A stretch of DNA of 64,000 bases from Solibacillus sp. FSL H8-0523 (GTDB lineage: Bacteria > Bacillota > Bacilli > Bacillales_A > Planococcaceae): positions 2,170,001 through 2,234,000 of the forward strand of contig NZ_CP150291.1 of assembly GCF_038051985.1 (NCBI RefSeq), written 5' to 3'. Below the pieces are notes generated by a model that was given only the letters and a program-made list of their open reading frames with translations, made no database searches and had not been told where the DNA came from. Made by a program: the position numbers and the translations under genes. Of the stretch, positions 1 through 9,169 are shown piece after piece; the first letter of the stretch is position 1, and each line of letters begins with the position of its first letter.

Positions 1-2337
1 TGCGAGTTCCTCTAGCCACACCGCATTCGTATCTTTTGCCTCATATTCTTCGCTATAAGGCAGTTGCAGACCGATTTTTTGCATCTGACCAGCCTTGTTC
101 GTCATGCTTAAAAACACAAGCCCTGGCTCTCCTTCTACTGCGACTTGGAGCTGACTTGCTGAACGCACATCTGTCTGCACGTTTAGCTCTTCACCCGTTT
201 CATCAACGGCCACAACATCTAAAAACGCGGCTTCATTCGCCACATCTGTAATGGTGTAACGCCCCTGACCATTAGAAGTAACAGCATATGACACCTCATG
301 ATAATCTGGTAATAATTCGGTAATTGCTGTTTGCCAAAATACCTTCCAATTGGTCCAACTCGCCCAACTACCAGCCCAGCCACCACTTGCATCCGAAGTG
401 AAAGCAAGTGTCGTACCTAGCCCATACTGCCATGAAGCGAAAACTGGGTCTTCCTTTTCACTCTCCGCAATGACCGTTGCTAAAGGCTTAGCGGTTGTTG
501 CAATATAAGCATTCATTTCAGGCACACCGTCCATAAATAATGGCGCCCATTTTTCAGTTTCATACACGGTTGGATAAAATGGTTCATCAACAATATACGT
601 ACGTGTCATCATCGACGTTTCGCGAGATAAAATCGCAGGAATAGTCGATTCATCCACAACATCATAAAATCGCCCTTGTCCCATTTCACTTAAATTTTCT
701 AATAATTTGCGGTCTGAATCCGCGCCAATGGCTACCGTCGATAAAGTGATCCCTGTATCGAAACCGCCTTCAACAAGATCCTTATAGCTCGGACTTGATG
801 CGCCGTAGCCATCTGTTAGTAAAATAATATGTTTGCGCTGGAGCGATAACTCTTTTAAGCTGTTATACGCCATTTTAAGGGACGCATAAATTTCCGTCCC
901 ACCACCTGCAGGGATTGATAAGACATCCTCTTTTGCCTGCTCCTTATCTTTCAATACAGCGGTTTCAATAACAGGCCACGGACGATCGTCAAATGCAATG
1001 ACTCCTAATGTATCATCATCTCGTAGTAAATCAATCGAACGCGCGGCTGCTTCTTTTGCTAAGAGCATTTTCGAGCCCATCATACTACCCGAGCGGTCAA
1101 TGACAAGTACGAGCCCAAGTGACGGCATTTCCTTTTCGCCCTGAACATCCATCACGACTGGTAAAAGCTCCTCAATCGGTGTTTTATAGTATCCACCTAA
1201 GCCGAAAGACTCTTCACCACCTACCATCATAAAGCCAACACCAAAATGCTTAACGGCTTGCTCAATGACCTTCATTTTATCTTCCCCGACCTCATGTGCA
1301 GGCACATTATCAAAAATGATTGCTTGATAAGGTAAATAGCTTGAGAGCTGCGACGGCAAGTCGACAGAATTGATCACCGAGGTCGCAATTGTGTCCGTCC
1401 CAAGAATTTGTGGAATGGTAGACGGCTTCTCCTCCGATTGGACAATAAGTAATTTCGGCGCTGCTTGCACCGTTGTTACACTCGTCAACCGATTATTTTC
1501 GAGTATGGCATCCTTCTCTACCATCACTTGTGCTTCATATTTAATCAGCCCTGTTGCCGCGCTCACATGACGGAAGCTAAAGCGATTACTGCCCGCTTGC
1601 AAATCTATTGCTTGCTCGAGCATAGGCTCATTATTTTCATATAAAACAAGCGTTGCTGCCTGATCTGTATCGGCATGCACTGTCACGGAGAATTGTTGCT
1701 GTTCACCTTCAAATGCAAGTTGTGGCGTCTCAAAACGCTCTAGCACAACATCTTGCTTCACCGTTTTTTCAATTGCTACGACATCAACCGAAAACTTACT
1801 ATTTTTAAGCAGGTTTGCCTGTAATAAGGCATCACCTGTCGTTTCATTCCCATCTGTCAGTAACACCAAACGAGCTGGCTTATTCGAATCAGCAATGCTA
1901 GTTGCTAATTTTAATGCTTCTTCAATATTGGTTTGCCCATTGTCCTTCAGCTCGGACAAAATTGGCATCGTCTCTACTGTTGGTGCAAGTAAGGCTTCTG
2001 TTTGCAAACGACTTGCAAACGAATAAACCCCAACCTCATGACGCGCTTCCTTCGCTTTCATAGCCTCTTCAACAAAGGTGATCGCCTGCGCCTCATCATG
2101 ACTCGTTGAAGCAGAGCGGTCCACTAAAAACAGTATTTGCTCTTCTTCAATCGGCAGCAGCATATACGGGTTAGTCATAGCCAAAATAAGTAAAGAAATA
2201 GCCACAACACGCAAACTAAATACGGTAGTTTGTAAACGTTTAAACTGCTTATGATGCTTTTTCCAGACAAAGATAAAATAGCAAAGCATCGGAATGAACA
2301 GCACTAACCAAATGGGATACTCAATTCGTAAATCCAC
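1..2337 (-). CDS. VWA-domain membrane protein, 3' end beyond window
   Basis: This is the last visible gene of the minus-strand operon; 779 codons are in the window and the frame is still open at position 1. The start is GTG at 2337, with GGGAG at 2355-2351, and overlaps the previous gene by 17 bases. The N-terminus has two membrane segments (about residues 8-25 and 42-60), then a VWA domain with a MIDAS-like DRSAS, and a second VWA-like domain with DRSGS and a downstream LLTDG strand, so there are two metal-binding VWA motifs around a predicted amidotransferase-like fold. Proteins of this type sit beside MoxR/DUF58 genes and probably present VWA domains outside the membrane. The exact function is unknown. 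Confidence 0.85.
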   Translation of the reverse strand, partial: MDLRIEYPIWLVLFIPMLCYFIFVWKKHHKQFKRLQTTVFSLRVVAISLLILAMTNPYMLLPIEEEQILFLVDRSASTSHDEAQAITFVEEAMKAKEARHEVGVYSFASRLQTEALLAPTVETMPILSELKDNGQTNIEEALKLATSIADSNKPARLVLLTDGNETTGDALLQANLLKNSKFSVDVVAIEKTVKQDVVLERFETPQLAFEGEQQQFSVTVHADTDQAATLVLYENNEPMLEQAIDLQAGSNRFSFRHVSAATGLIKYEAQVMVEKDAILENNRLTSVTTVQAAPKLLIVQSEEKPSTIPQILGTDTIATSVINSVDLPSQLSSYLPYQAIIFDNVPAHEVGEDKMKVIEQAVKHFGVGFMMVGGEESFGLGGYYKTPIEELLPVVMDVQGEKEMPSLGLVLVIDRSGSMMGSKMLLAKEAAARSIDLLRDDDTLGVIAFDDRPWPVIETAVLKDKEQAKEDVLSIPAGGGTEIYASLKMAYNSLKELSLQRKHIILLTDGYGASSPSYKDLVEGGFDTGITLSTVAIGADSDRKLLENLSEMGQGRFYDVVDESTIPAILSRETSMMTRTYIVDEPFYPTVYETEKWAPLFMDGVPEMNAYIATTAKPLATVIAESEKEDPVFASWQYGLGTTLAFTSDASGGWAGSWASWTNWKVFWQTAITELLPDYHEVSYAVTSNGQGRYTITDVANEAAFLDVVAVDETGEELNVQTDVRSASQLQVAVEGEPGLVFLSMTNKAGQMQKIGLQLPYSEEYEAKDTNAVWLEELA

Positions 2338-4069
2338 GACGTCTTTGCACCTCCCATTCTATGAACAGTAATACGAGTACGAGTACAACGAGCCAAAGCA
2401 TCAATGAGTTGTGCCCATCCTCAATTTGTGATGTACCCGCAATGGAGCCTAATTGGTATGTTTCACCCTGTGTAATCGAGCGCTCCTCTAACCCAAGTTC
2501 GACGGTAAAGTAACGTAATTCCTCTTCAGCAGTCATTTCATAAAAGCCAGGCTTACTTGGTGCCACAAACTGCTTCCCGTTACTAATCGTTTGCAAAAAG
2601 GCTCCGTCCTCATCAAAAATAGACCAGTCATTCTGTGGAATCACAATGGACGCACTCTGAAGCGGGCTAAATGTGCCTAAATGCTGTGAATGACTTCCAA
2701 TTTGCTGAATCGCACTCCACAAAAATAACGGAAACGAAGGATGTAATGGCCAATCTGTTTCCTCAATATCTGCCAGAACAATAATATCGCCTTTATTTGA
2801 AAGTTGAATAAATGGCTCCTCATCAACAGTTGCAATCGTTTCGAAATCTTCAAAAGGTGGATACAGTGTTTGGATATAAATCTCATCAAGCGCACTAAAG
2901 TTAAACAGTGGATGATTTGATGATTGTGCAAATTGCTGTACAACCTTACCTTCTACATCATCCCGCCCGATTAGCAGTAATGGCTGTTTTTGCTCTAAGT
3001 AGGCCACTTTATTCGAGACGATTAGTCCGTCTGTAGCCGTACTAGTTAACTCTTCCTCATTATAAAAAACGACCTGGTCATAAACTGAGGTAAATCCTTT
3101 TTGAACGAGCGCATGCATCGCAGGATCTAGTCGGACTTCCATTGATGGTGCTTGCAACAACGTCGACCATGTATTATCCGTTGCGTAGTCATCGCCTAGT
3201 TCAATCATCGCTGTCAGTGCTCCACTCGGCGCTAAATCCGATAGCACATGGGAAGTCGTCGCGTTTGGCTCAATGACGAGTTGTTCTTCTTTTACTGTTC
3301 CTTGTGCATTCGATATTATCAGCTTTAGCTGTTGTGCTTCATCCATTTCATTGGTAATTTGTACAAGTGCCGTCACAGAATCCTCTTGTTGCATCGCTGC
3401 AAATTTTGTAAGCGCCACATTGTTCAGCTTGTCTGTTTGTCCATAGACATGCCATTCTACCAATTCACTATCCACTGGTAATGCCGCCTTTTCTAGTGCA
3501 TCTGTAAATACATAAACGGAGGTTGCCGTTTGCCCGATAAATGACTGCACCACGTCAATCGATTTAGGTAACTGTGCGGTTTCATACGTAATATCAACCT
3601 CATTTAACTTTTGTAGCACTGCCCGACTGCTTTCTTCTTGTCGTGTGATAATTTGCGGTTGACTTCCAGTTGTAATAAGCGTCATCGGCATCCCATCCGC
3701 TTGTTCAATGAGGCGTTTTAACTCGCGTTTATGTTGCTCTAATAAAGGCTCGTCTTTCCCAGCAAGCATGGTAGCGGATGTATCGACGACAAAGATTACC
3801 TGTTGCCCTTTTAGTTCCTTAGTCGCTATGTACGGATTCATCAACGCAAACATGAATAACAACAGTGCCGCCAATTGTAAAAACAGCAGGATATTTTTTT
3901 GCAGCCGCTTTATATAAGGGGAGGCTTTTGTTTCGTGCATCGCCTCTTCCCAAAAGAGCGTAGATGAGACGACTTTTTTTGTATACTTCTTGCGGAAAAA
4001 ATAATACAGCAGGACGATGAGTGGGAACACAATCATCCAACTATTTGCTATTTGCATAAATCCCATCAT
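2321..4069 (-). CDS. BatA-like VWA membrane protein
   Basis: A 582-residue protein starting with a BatA-type (aerotolerance regulator N-terminal) region: a membrane segment at about 10-25, a cytoplasmic FWEEA-like stretch, and a second segment at about 60-80. A VWA domain follows directly, with MIDAS-like DTSATM at 96-101, then a long extracellular part and a last membrane segment near 557-575. Two ATGs are adjacent (4069 and 4066); AAGGAGG at 4080-4074 is better spaced for 4066. It lies 9 bases after the DUF58 gene. Known relatives work with MoxR ATPases as metal-dependent adhesion or chaperone-like modules. The substrate cannot be read from the sequence. Confidence 0.85.
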   Translation of the reverse strand: MMGFMQIANSWMIVFPLIVLLYYFFRKKYTKKVVSSTLFWEEAMHETKASPYIKRLQKNILLFLQLAALLLFMFALMNPYIATKELKGQQVIFVVDTSATMLAGKDEPLLEQHKRELKRLIEQADGMPMTLITTGSQPQIITRQEESSRAVLQKLNEVDITYETAQLPKSIDVVQSFIGQTATSVYVFTDALEKAALPVDSELVEWHVYGQTDKLNNVALTKFAAMQQEDSVTALVQITNEMDEAQQLKLIISNAQGTVKEEQLVIEPNATTSHVLSDLAPSGALTAMIELGDDYATDNTWSTLLQAPSMEVRLDPAMHALVQKGFTSVYDQVVFYNEEELTSTATDGLIVSNKVAYLEQKQPLLLIGRDDVEGKVVQQFAQSSNHPLFNFSALDEIYIQTLYPPFEDFETIATVDEEPFIQLSNKGDIIVLADIEETDWPLHPSFPLFLWSAIQQIGSHSQHLGTFSPLQSASIVIPQNDWSIFDEDGAFLQTISNGKQFVAPSKPGFYEMTAEEELRYFTVELGLEERSITQGETYQLGSIAGTSQIEDGHNSLMLWLVVLVLVLLFIEWEVQRRRGFTN

Positions 4070-4078
4070 TCATCCTCC

Positions 4079-4951
4079 TTACTGTACCCAGTTCGCTTTT
4101 TTCAAGCGATGGAAAAATACGTGTTGAAAGCCTTCTTCGACTGGTACTTGTAGGAGCGCCACACCATACTTTGCACACAACTGTTCTAATTGCTGCTGAT
4201 GCTTTGCCTGTACCGCTTTATACTTTGTCAGTACACTTTGCCCCATCGTTACGTTAACGTGTGCACCTGTTTCAATATCCTCAAGTTCCATATCGCCAAG
4301 ATACGTCGGATTCAGTTCTTCTTCGTGCACGAGCTGCAACATGCGCACATCCCCAGCGTACTTAGGCAGCCTCTGAATACACGCTTCGAGCTCGTTTATC
4401 GGTTCTAATGCATCCGTAATTAGGAGAAGTACCGTTTGTCCCTTTGTTAAATAGCGATTCACGCCTTGTGCAAACGAGCTTTTCATAGAAGGCTCAGCAA
4501 TATCTAGCATCATTTGTGCAAAACGCTGCTTATACACACCGCCTTTTTTACGAAATGGGATGACTTCCTGATCCGAAATTACCGAACAGGTTAATCGGTC
4601 GTCATTTAATAAAACAAGATGGCCTAAAGCTGCCGTTAACTGCTTAGCTAGTTGCCACTTTTCCAGTGTTGCCATCGATTTCGTTCCATCAAGTAACAGA
4701 TGGACACGCATTTCCTGCTCATCTAAAAAGCGCTTAATATAATATTTTTCGGAGCGTGCAAATACATTCCAATCAATTTGTCGTACATCATCCCCAACGT
4801 GATACGCACGGTAATCACTAAAATCCATTGAGGCTCCAAAACGGCTAGAACGATGCGAGCCCTTATGTTGCCCGCGCAACTTTGATTTCGAGCCTAGTCG
4901 CATCGCACCAAGCTTTTTATACACGTCACCTGGTAGTAACAACTTCGTCAT
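4079..4951 (-). CDS. DUF58 domain protein
   Basis: A 290-residue soluble protein with the DUF58 signature: a basic N-terminal segment rich in GSHRS, then the DYRxYxxGDDVRxIDWxxxAR block near residues 45-70, and a VWA-like core with LLLDGTKSM. DUF58 proteins are the usual partners of MoxR AAA+ ATPases. It overlaps the MoxR gene by 4 bases (4948-4951), so translation is probably coupled. It has no membrane segment, unlike many DUF58 proteins that carry two N-terminal helices, so this one is probably cytoplasmic and would act on the inner face of the VWA membrane partners. Family assignment is firm; the role is inferred. Confidence 0.9.
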   Translation of the reverse strand: MTKLLLPGDVYKKLGAMRLGSKSKLRGQHKGSHRSSRFGASMDFSDYRAYHVGDDVRQIDWNVFARSEKYYIKRFLDEQEMRVHLLLDGTKSMATLEKWQLAKQLTAALGHLVLLNDDRLTCSVISDQEVIPFRKKGGVYKQRFAQMMLDIAEPSMKSSFAQGVNRYLTKGQTVLLLITDALEPINELEACIQRLPKYAGDVRMLQLVHEEELNPTYLGDMELEDIETGAHVNVTMGQSVLTKYKAVQAKHQQQLEQLCAKYGVALLQVPVEEGFQHVFFHRLKKANWVQ

Positions 4952-5943
4952 ACCGCGACCCCTTGCTGAATTTTTTGTAAAATGATATCTAAGACACTGT
5001 CAGGAGTTTGCTCTGCCGCCTCCCCCTCATAATTAAGAAGCAAACGGTGGCGTAGCGCGGGCTTTAAGACCGATTTAATATCTGCAACAGACACATGGAA
5101 GCGACCATTGACCAATGCACGTGCCTTCGCTAATTTAATAACGCTTTGTACTCCACGAGGTCCACTGCCATACTGAACATATTGCTTTACTTCGGCAATG
5201 GACTGCTCCGCATCAGGATTTGTTGCCATCACTAAATCAACCGCATAGCTTAGTAGTTCTTGTGCTATCATGACTTCCTTCACCATTTGCTGGGCGGTTA
5301 ACAGCGTTTGTTGATCCATCACTTTTGATAATGCAACAACACCCGAGCCTGTTGTACGCTCCATAATTTGCATAAGCTCCTGCTTTGACGGATACGGAAG
5401 CAGTACCTTACATAAAAAGCGGTCGAGCTGAGCTTCTGGTAATGGATATGTCCCTTCCATTTCTATTGGGTTTTGCGTGGCTAATACAAAGAATGGTCTT
5501 TCCATGGGCTTCGTATCACCTAAAACGGTCACGGTTTTTTCACCCATTGCCTCAAGTAGCGCACTTTGTGTTTTCGGCGTTGCACGGTTAATTTCGTCAG
5601 CGAGCACAATTTGGCTAAAAATTGGTCCTTTTTGAAAGGCGAACTGTTGCTTCCCGTTTTCTTGTCGTTCAATGATACTTGTTCCGGTAATATCGGCCGG
5701 CATTAAATCCGGAGTAAACTGGATGCGCGAAAAGCTTAAAGATAATACATCCGCAATTGTTCGCACGAGCATCGTTTTCCCTAGCCCTGGTAAACCTTCT
5801 AATAGCACATGGCCATCTCCTAAAATGGCATAGATGGTATAGTCAACAGCCTCTTGTTGTCCGACAATAAATTTCCCGATTTCTGCGCGTACATCGGAAA
5901 TAAGGGCACTCATTTCTGTGTATTCATTTGCTTCAAACGCCAT
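4948..5943 (-). CDS. MoxR-family AAA+ ATPase
   Basis: A 331-residue AAA+ ATPase. Walker A is GLPGLGKT at about 50-57, Walker B is LADEINR at about 114-120, sensor 1 is ATQNPIE at about 155-161, and LDRF follows at about 173-176, all typical of the MRP/APE2220 branch of MoxR proteins. Such ATPases act as chaperones that insert metal ions or remodel VWA-domain proteins. Here the ATPase directly precedes DUF58 and two VWA genes, which fits that role. It is 12 bases downstream of the Gln/Ser-rich membrane protein gene. No feature suggests loss of activity. Confidence 0.93.
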   Translation of the reverse strand: MAFEANEYTEMSALISDVRAEIGKFIVGQQEAVDYTIYAILGDGHVLLEGLPGLGKTMLVRTIADVLSLSFSRIQFTPDLMPADITGTSIIERQENGKQQFAFQKGPIFSQIVLADEINRATPKTQSALLEAMGEKTVTVLGDTKPMERPFFVLATQNPIEMEGTYPLPEAQLDRFLCKVLLPYPSKQELMQIMERTTGSGVVALSKVMDQQTLLTAQQMVKEVMIAQELLSYAVDLVMATNPDAEQSIAEVKQYVQYGSGPRGVQSVIKLAKARALVNGRFHVSVADIKSVLKPALRHRLLLNYEGEAAEQTPDSVLDIILQKIQQGVAV

Positions 5944-5955
5944 TCTTATAGCCTC

Positions 5956-7371
5956 CTACTTTTCGATTGATGTAAAATATTGTTGCACCATTTGCTGTAA
6001 ATCATTTGGCAATTGCAGGCGCTCCGTCGATTGACGATAACTTTCTTCATATGTCCCGATTACATCTGCATAGGGCCGTACCTCGCCTTTTGTTGCAGGG
6101 ACCGTTCCTTTTTCTTTGATGCTTTCCCCTTCATTTTGAATGCCGCTATCTATGGTTTGCTCATTCGCTTCACCAACACGCTGCGGAACCGCGATTAAAT
6201 CTCGCCCACCTGAGCCCGAGCCACCACGTAGGCCGCCTTGACTACCTGAGCCTTGACCACTCCCACTTCCCTGTCCTGTTCCTGAGCCTTGGCTTCCTTG
6301 ACCTTGACCAGATTGTCCTTGCCCTTGACCGGATTGCCCCTGACCGCTCTGACTTTGGCCATTTTGGTTCGTATTCGTCGATGATGACGATGCTGTGCCA
6401 TTTGACTGACTGTTCGTTCCATTACTCGATTGCCCAGCATTTGACGATGAATTGGTGGATTGATTCGTACTCGTATTACTAGACTGCTGATTGGATGCGC
6501 CATTCGTTTGCTGATTCATACTGGCGATTACTTTTTGCGTCGTTAAATCAATTGGCTTGCCAAGCGTACTGATTTGCGACTGCGCATTCGATGCACTTTT
6601 TGCTAACGTTTTATTCACTTCTTGAAGTGCGGTTAACTCGCTTTTTGCCGTTGTTTGTTGCTCAAGTGATTCTGCTAGTAAATCCTGACTTAACTTGGCT
6701 AGTTCCTTTTGGGTTTTCACGAGCTCTTTTAATGCTTGCTCACTCGTTTTCGCTTCCTCTAATGCCTTTTTAAGTTCTGCCAATTGTTTTTTTGCTTGTT
6801 CTGGAATGGGCTTATCTAGTTGCTGTTTCGTGTCTTTTTTAATTGCCTTTGTAATCGCGCGGTCTGCCTCGATATCCTTTGCTTCTTGCTGCGTGGCTGC
6901 TGGGAACACCAGCAGTAACAGGAACAATATGCCTGTTCCAAGCGCATAGGCCAACACCTTTTTTTGTAGTACTTGCTTTGGTCGTTTACGAAACGCTGAC
7001 AGTACTTGGTCGATTTGACTTTCCGCTTGCGTGCGTAGTGTCGTTAATAATGGATGCTGTTCCTTAGCGGTTAGTACCGTCACAAGCTCATTATGTGGAT
7101 AAAATTGATCGAGACGTAGAAGTGCGTCTCGCTGTTTTGGTCTCTTTACAAGCACTAGAAGTATTGGTGTAACAAATGCAATGCCTCCAAGGAGTATCGC
7201 GATTTCGCTATAATACGGAAGCACAAAGAAACGAGAAATCATATAAACTAACGTAAGAGAAAGGACTGCATAAAGCAGCCCTTTTTGAATCGCACTATAG
7301 AGTTGCTCGTAAGTTAAGGCACGGCGAGCAGATGCCACTGCTTTCCACAGTCTTCGTTGTCCGTCCATCAC
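5956..7371 (-). CDS. membrane protein with Ser/Asn/Gln/Gly-rich linker
   Basis: A 471-residue protein of unknown function. Hydrophobic segments lie near residues 31-75 (two) and 143-162. They are followed by a Lys/Glu/Gln-rich region with coiled-coil character (about 165-270), a long low-complexity stretch of Ser, Asn, Thr, then repeated GQ and GS units (about 290-395), and a more ordered C-terminus containing YEESYRQ. It lies between the ABC permease and moxR with gaps of 9 and 12 bases, so it belongs to the same operon. The architecture suggests a membrane anchor carrying an extended tether. I do not recognise a family; DUF4175-like proteins are one possibility. Confidence 0.8.
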   Translation of the reverse strand: MMDGQRRLWKAVASARRALTYEQLYSAIQKGLLYAVLSLTLVYMISRFFVLPYYSEIAILLGGIAFVTPILLVLVKRPKQRDALLRLDQFYPHNELVTVLTAKEQHPLLTTLRTQAESQIDQVLSAFRKRPKQVLQKKVLAYALGTGILFLLLLVFPAATQQEAKDIEADRAITKAIKKDTKQQLDKPIPEQAKKQLAELKKALEEAKTSEQALKELVKTQKELAKLSQDLLAESLEQQTTAKSELTALQEVNKTLAKSASNAQSQISTLGKPIDLTTQKVIASMNQQTNGASNQQSSNTSTNQSTNSSSNAGQSSNGTNSQSNGTASSSSTNTNQNGQSQSGQGQSGQGQGQSGQGQGSQGSGTGQGSGSGQGSGSQGGLRGGSGSGGRDLIAVPQRVGEANEQTIDSGIQNEGESIKEKGTVPATKGEVRPYADVIGTYEESYRQSTERLQLPNDLQQMVQQYFTSIEK

Positions 7372-7380
7372 GATTCCTCC

Positions 7381-8238
7381 TTATCCGCGCTTCATATTCA
7401 CGCGTAGCTTTTTCACTGATAAAAACAGCATTAAAGCTGTTAATGCGACATAAAAAATTAAATACGGAATCCAAATCGGTAGGTCAATACCAGTCATCTC
7501 CGTTAAACCAATCGATAGGTCGCTCGATAAAGTCGTTAATACTAAAGCACCTGGGTTTATACTAGCCCAAAAATAAGCAATGGGTGAAGTAGGTGATGCA
7601 GCTCCGCCTGCCCCTAAAAATCCCGTTGTCTCATTGATAATTAGCGTGACGAAGAAGAAAAATGCAGTAAAGCCTGCTAAAAAAACCATCGCCCCGTAAG
7701 TAGTAATCATCGCGGTAATTGTTCGCTTCGTAATCGTTGAGAGGAAAATCCCAATACTACCAACTGTAATCATCGTCACAAAATAAAAGAAAAAGATGGT
7801 TAACAGCTGCATTGGCGAGACACCACCGAATAAAAAGACAACACTGTAAATGGGTAATCCAGCGATTAGCAGGAAGCCTAAAAAAGCAATACAAGATGTC
7901 AGCTTACCGAATACAATTTGCCATGAACTTTGTGTCGTCATCAGTAGCATATTTAACGTTTGTTTCTCACGCTCACTACTAATCGAGCCTGCTGTAAGAC
8001 CTGGTGTAATAAACAAGATGAGCGCCATTTGAATTATCGAAAGCATTAAAAACATGTAAAAGCTTTCCGATGGGCGTAAATAACCACTGCCATTAAAATT
8101 GGTGACGATTAAAAAGAAGCCGGCCATAAAAATTAACAGCGCCGCCAAATACGTCAGCATGCCGGTTATACTTTTAAAGAAACGGAAACGTAATTTCAGC
8201 TCCTTCATTAAAACTGGATTATATAGTTTCTGTAGCAT
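7381..8238 (-). CDS. ABC-2 type transporter permease
   Basis: About 285 residues with roughly six membrane segments and an N-terminal amphipathic NPVLxKELKLRFR motif, as in ABC-2 exporters of the NatB/CcmB type. The start at 8238 is chosen because GGAGG lies 8 bases upstream; a longer open frame from 8274 has no such site. The gene overlaps the upstream ATPase gene by 20 bases, so the two are translationally coupled and probably form one exporter. It may export or scaffold the products of this operon; the substrate is unknown. Confidence 0.88.
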   Translation of the reverse strand: MLQKLYNPVLMKELKLRFRFFKSITGMLTYLAALLIFMAGFFLIVTNFNGSGYLRPSESFYMFLMLSIIQMALILFITPGLTAGSISSEREKQTLNMLLMTTQSSWQIVFGKLTSCIAFLGFLLIAGLPIYSVVFLFGGVSPMQLLTIFFFYFVTMITVGSIGIFLSTITKRTITAMITTYGAMVFLAGFTAFFFFVTLIINETTGFLGAGGAASPTSPIAYFWASINPGALVLTTLSSDLSIGLTEMTGIDLPIWIPYLIFYVALTALMLFLSVKKLRVNMKRG

Positions 8239-9169
8239 TCGCTTGTGCCTCCTTTGTGATGGCCATAAAGACATCCTCTAAATCCTTTTCAACTTCCGTC
8301 GCACTATAAATGCGGAAGCCTTTTGCGAATGCCTGCTGGAGTAGCGTAATTTGCTCGTCACGTGAGCCCTTATAGAAAAATGTAAGCTGTTGTTCCTTTT
8401 CTGACACCTCAATCGCCGTCACATTAGGATTTTCCTCAAAGAAACGCACGGCCTCTTGTAAGTCACCATCTAACTTTAAAATCAATTCCTTATCACTCAT
8501 CAGTTGTTGCTGAATCGTTGACACGTTACCACGCGCAATCAATTTGCCGCGCTCGAGAACGCCGATTTCATCACACATTTCCGCAAGTTCTGGTAAAATA
8601 TGCGACGAAATTAAAATCGTTTTGCCCATTGTTTTCAAATGCTTTAAAATATCACGCATTTCCGTTCGTGCACGTGGATCTAAACCGGATGCGGGTTCAT
8701 CTAAAATGAGCACCTTTGGATCGTGAATGAGTGTTCGGGCAAGACAAAGGCGCTGCTTCATTCCGCGCGATAATAAATCCACATAGGTATAGCGCTTATC
8801 CGTTAAATTCACAAGCTCGAGTAGCTCAGGAATCAAACGCGCGCGATCTACGTGCGTTAATCCGTAGCTTGCGCCGTAAAAGTCTAAATACTCATCGACC
8901 TTTAACTGATCGTATACCCCGAAAAAGTCAGGCATATAGCCCAAATACTTGCGCGCTTCTGCCGGGTTTTCCACCACATTTACCCCATTCACAAACGCCT
9001 GCCCACTTGTCGGTGCAAGTAGTGTCGATAAAATTGAAAAAGTTGTCGATTTACCCGCTCCATTTGCCCCAACAAAGCCAAATACCACACCTGCATCAAT
9101 CGATAAATTGAGATCTTCTAATGCCATAAACTTGCCGTATTTTTTTGTAAGTCCCGTAATTTCAATCAT
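8219..9169 (-). CDS. ABC transporter ATP-binding protein
   Basis: A 316-residue ATPase with Walker A GANGAGKST (about 35-43), a signature motif read as LSRGMKQRL, and Walker B VLILDEPASGLD (about 150-161). The H-loop is in ISSHILPE. The C-terminal 80 residues form an accessory domain like those of NatA-type exporter ATPases. It overlaps the upstream exported-protein gene by 4 bases and the downstream permease by 20. It would energise the adjacent permease. Family call firm, substrate unknown. Confidence 0.92.
   Translation of the reverse strand: MIEITGLTKKYGKFMALEDLNLSIDAGVVFGFVGANGAGKSTTFSILSTLLAPTSGQAFVNGVNVVENPAEARKYLGYMPDFFGVYDQLKVDEYLDFYGASYGLTHVDRARLIPELLELVNLTDKRYTYVDLLSRGMKQRLCLARTLIHDPKVLILDEPASGLDPRARTEMRDILKHLKTMGKTILISSHILPELAEMCDEIGVLERGKLIARGNVSTIQQQLMSDKELILKLDGDLQEAVRFFEENPNVTAIEVSEKEQQLTFFYKGSRDEQITLLQQAFAKGFRIYSATEVEKDLEDVFMAITKEAQANATETI

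Noticed and set aside
6196-6503. Repeated triplets and hexamers that look like a tandem repeat or CRISPR-like array
   Set aside because: They encode the Ser/Gly/Gln-rich linker of the 471-residue protein; units are irregular and in frame.
8731-9111. A plus-strand frame opposite the ABC ATPase
   Set aside because: Shadow frame, His/Pro/Ser-rich, with no supporting signals.
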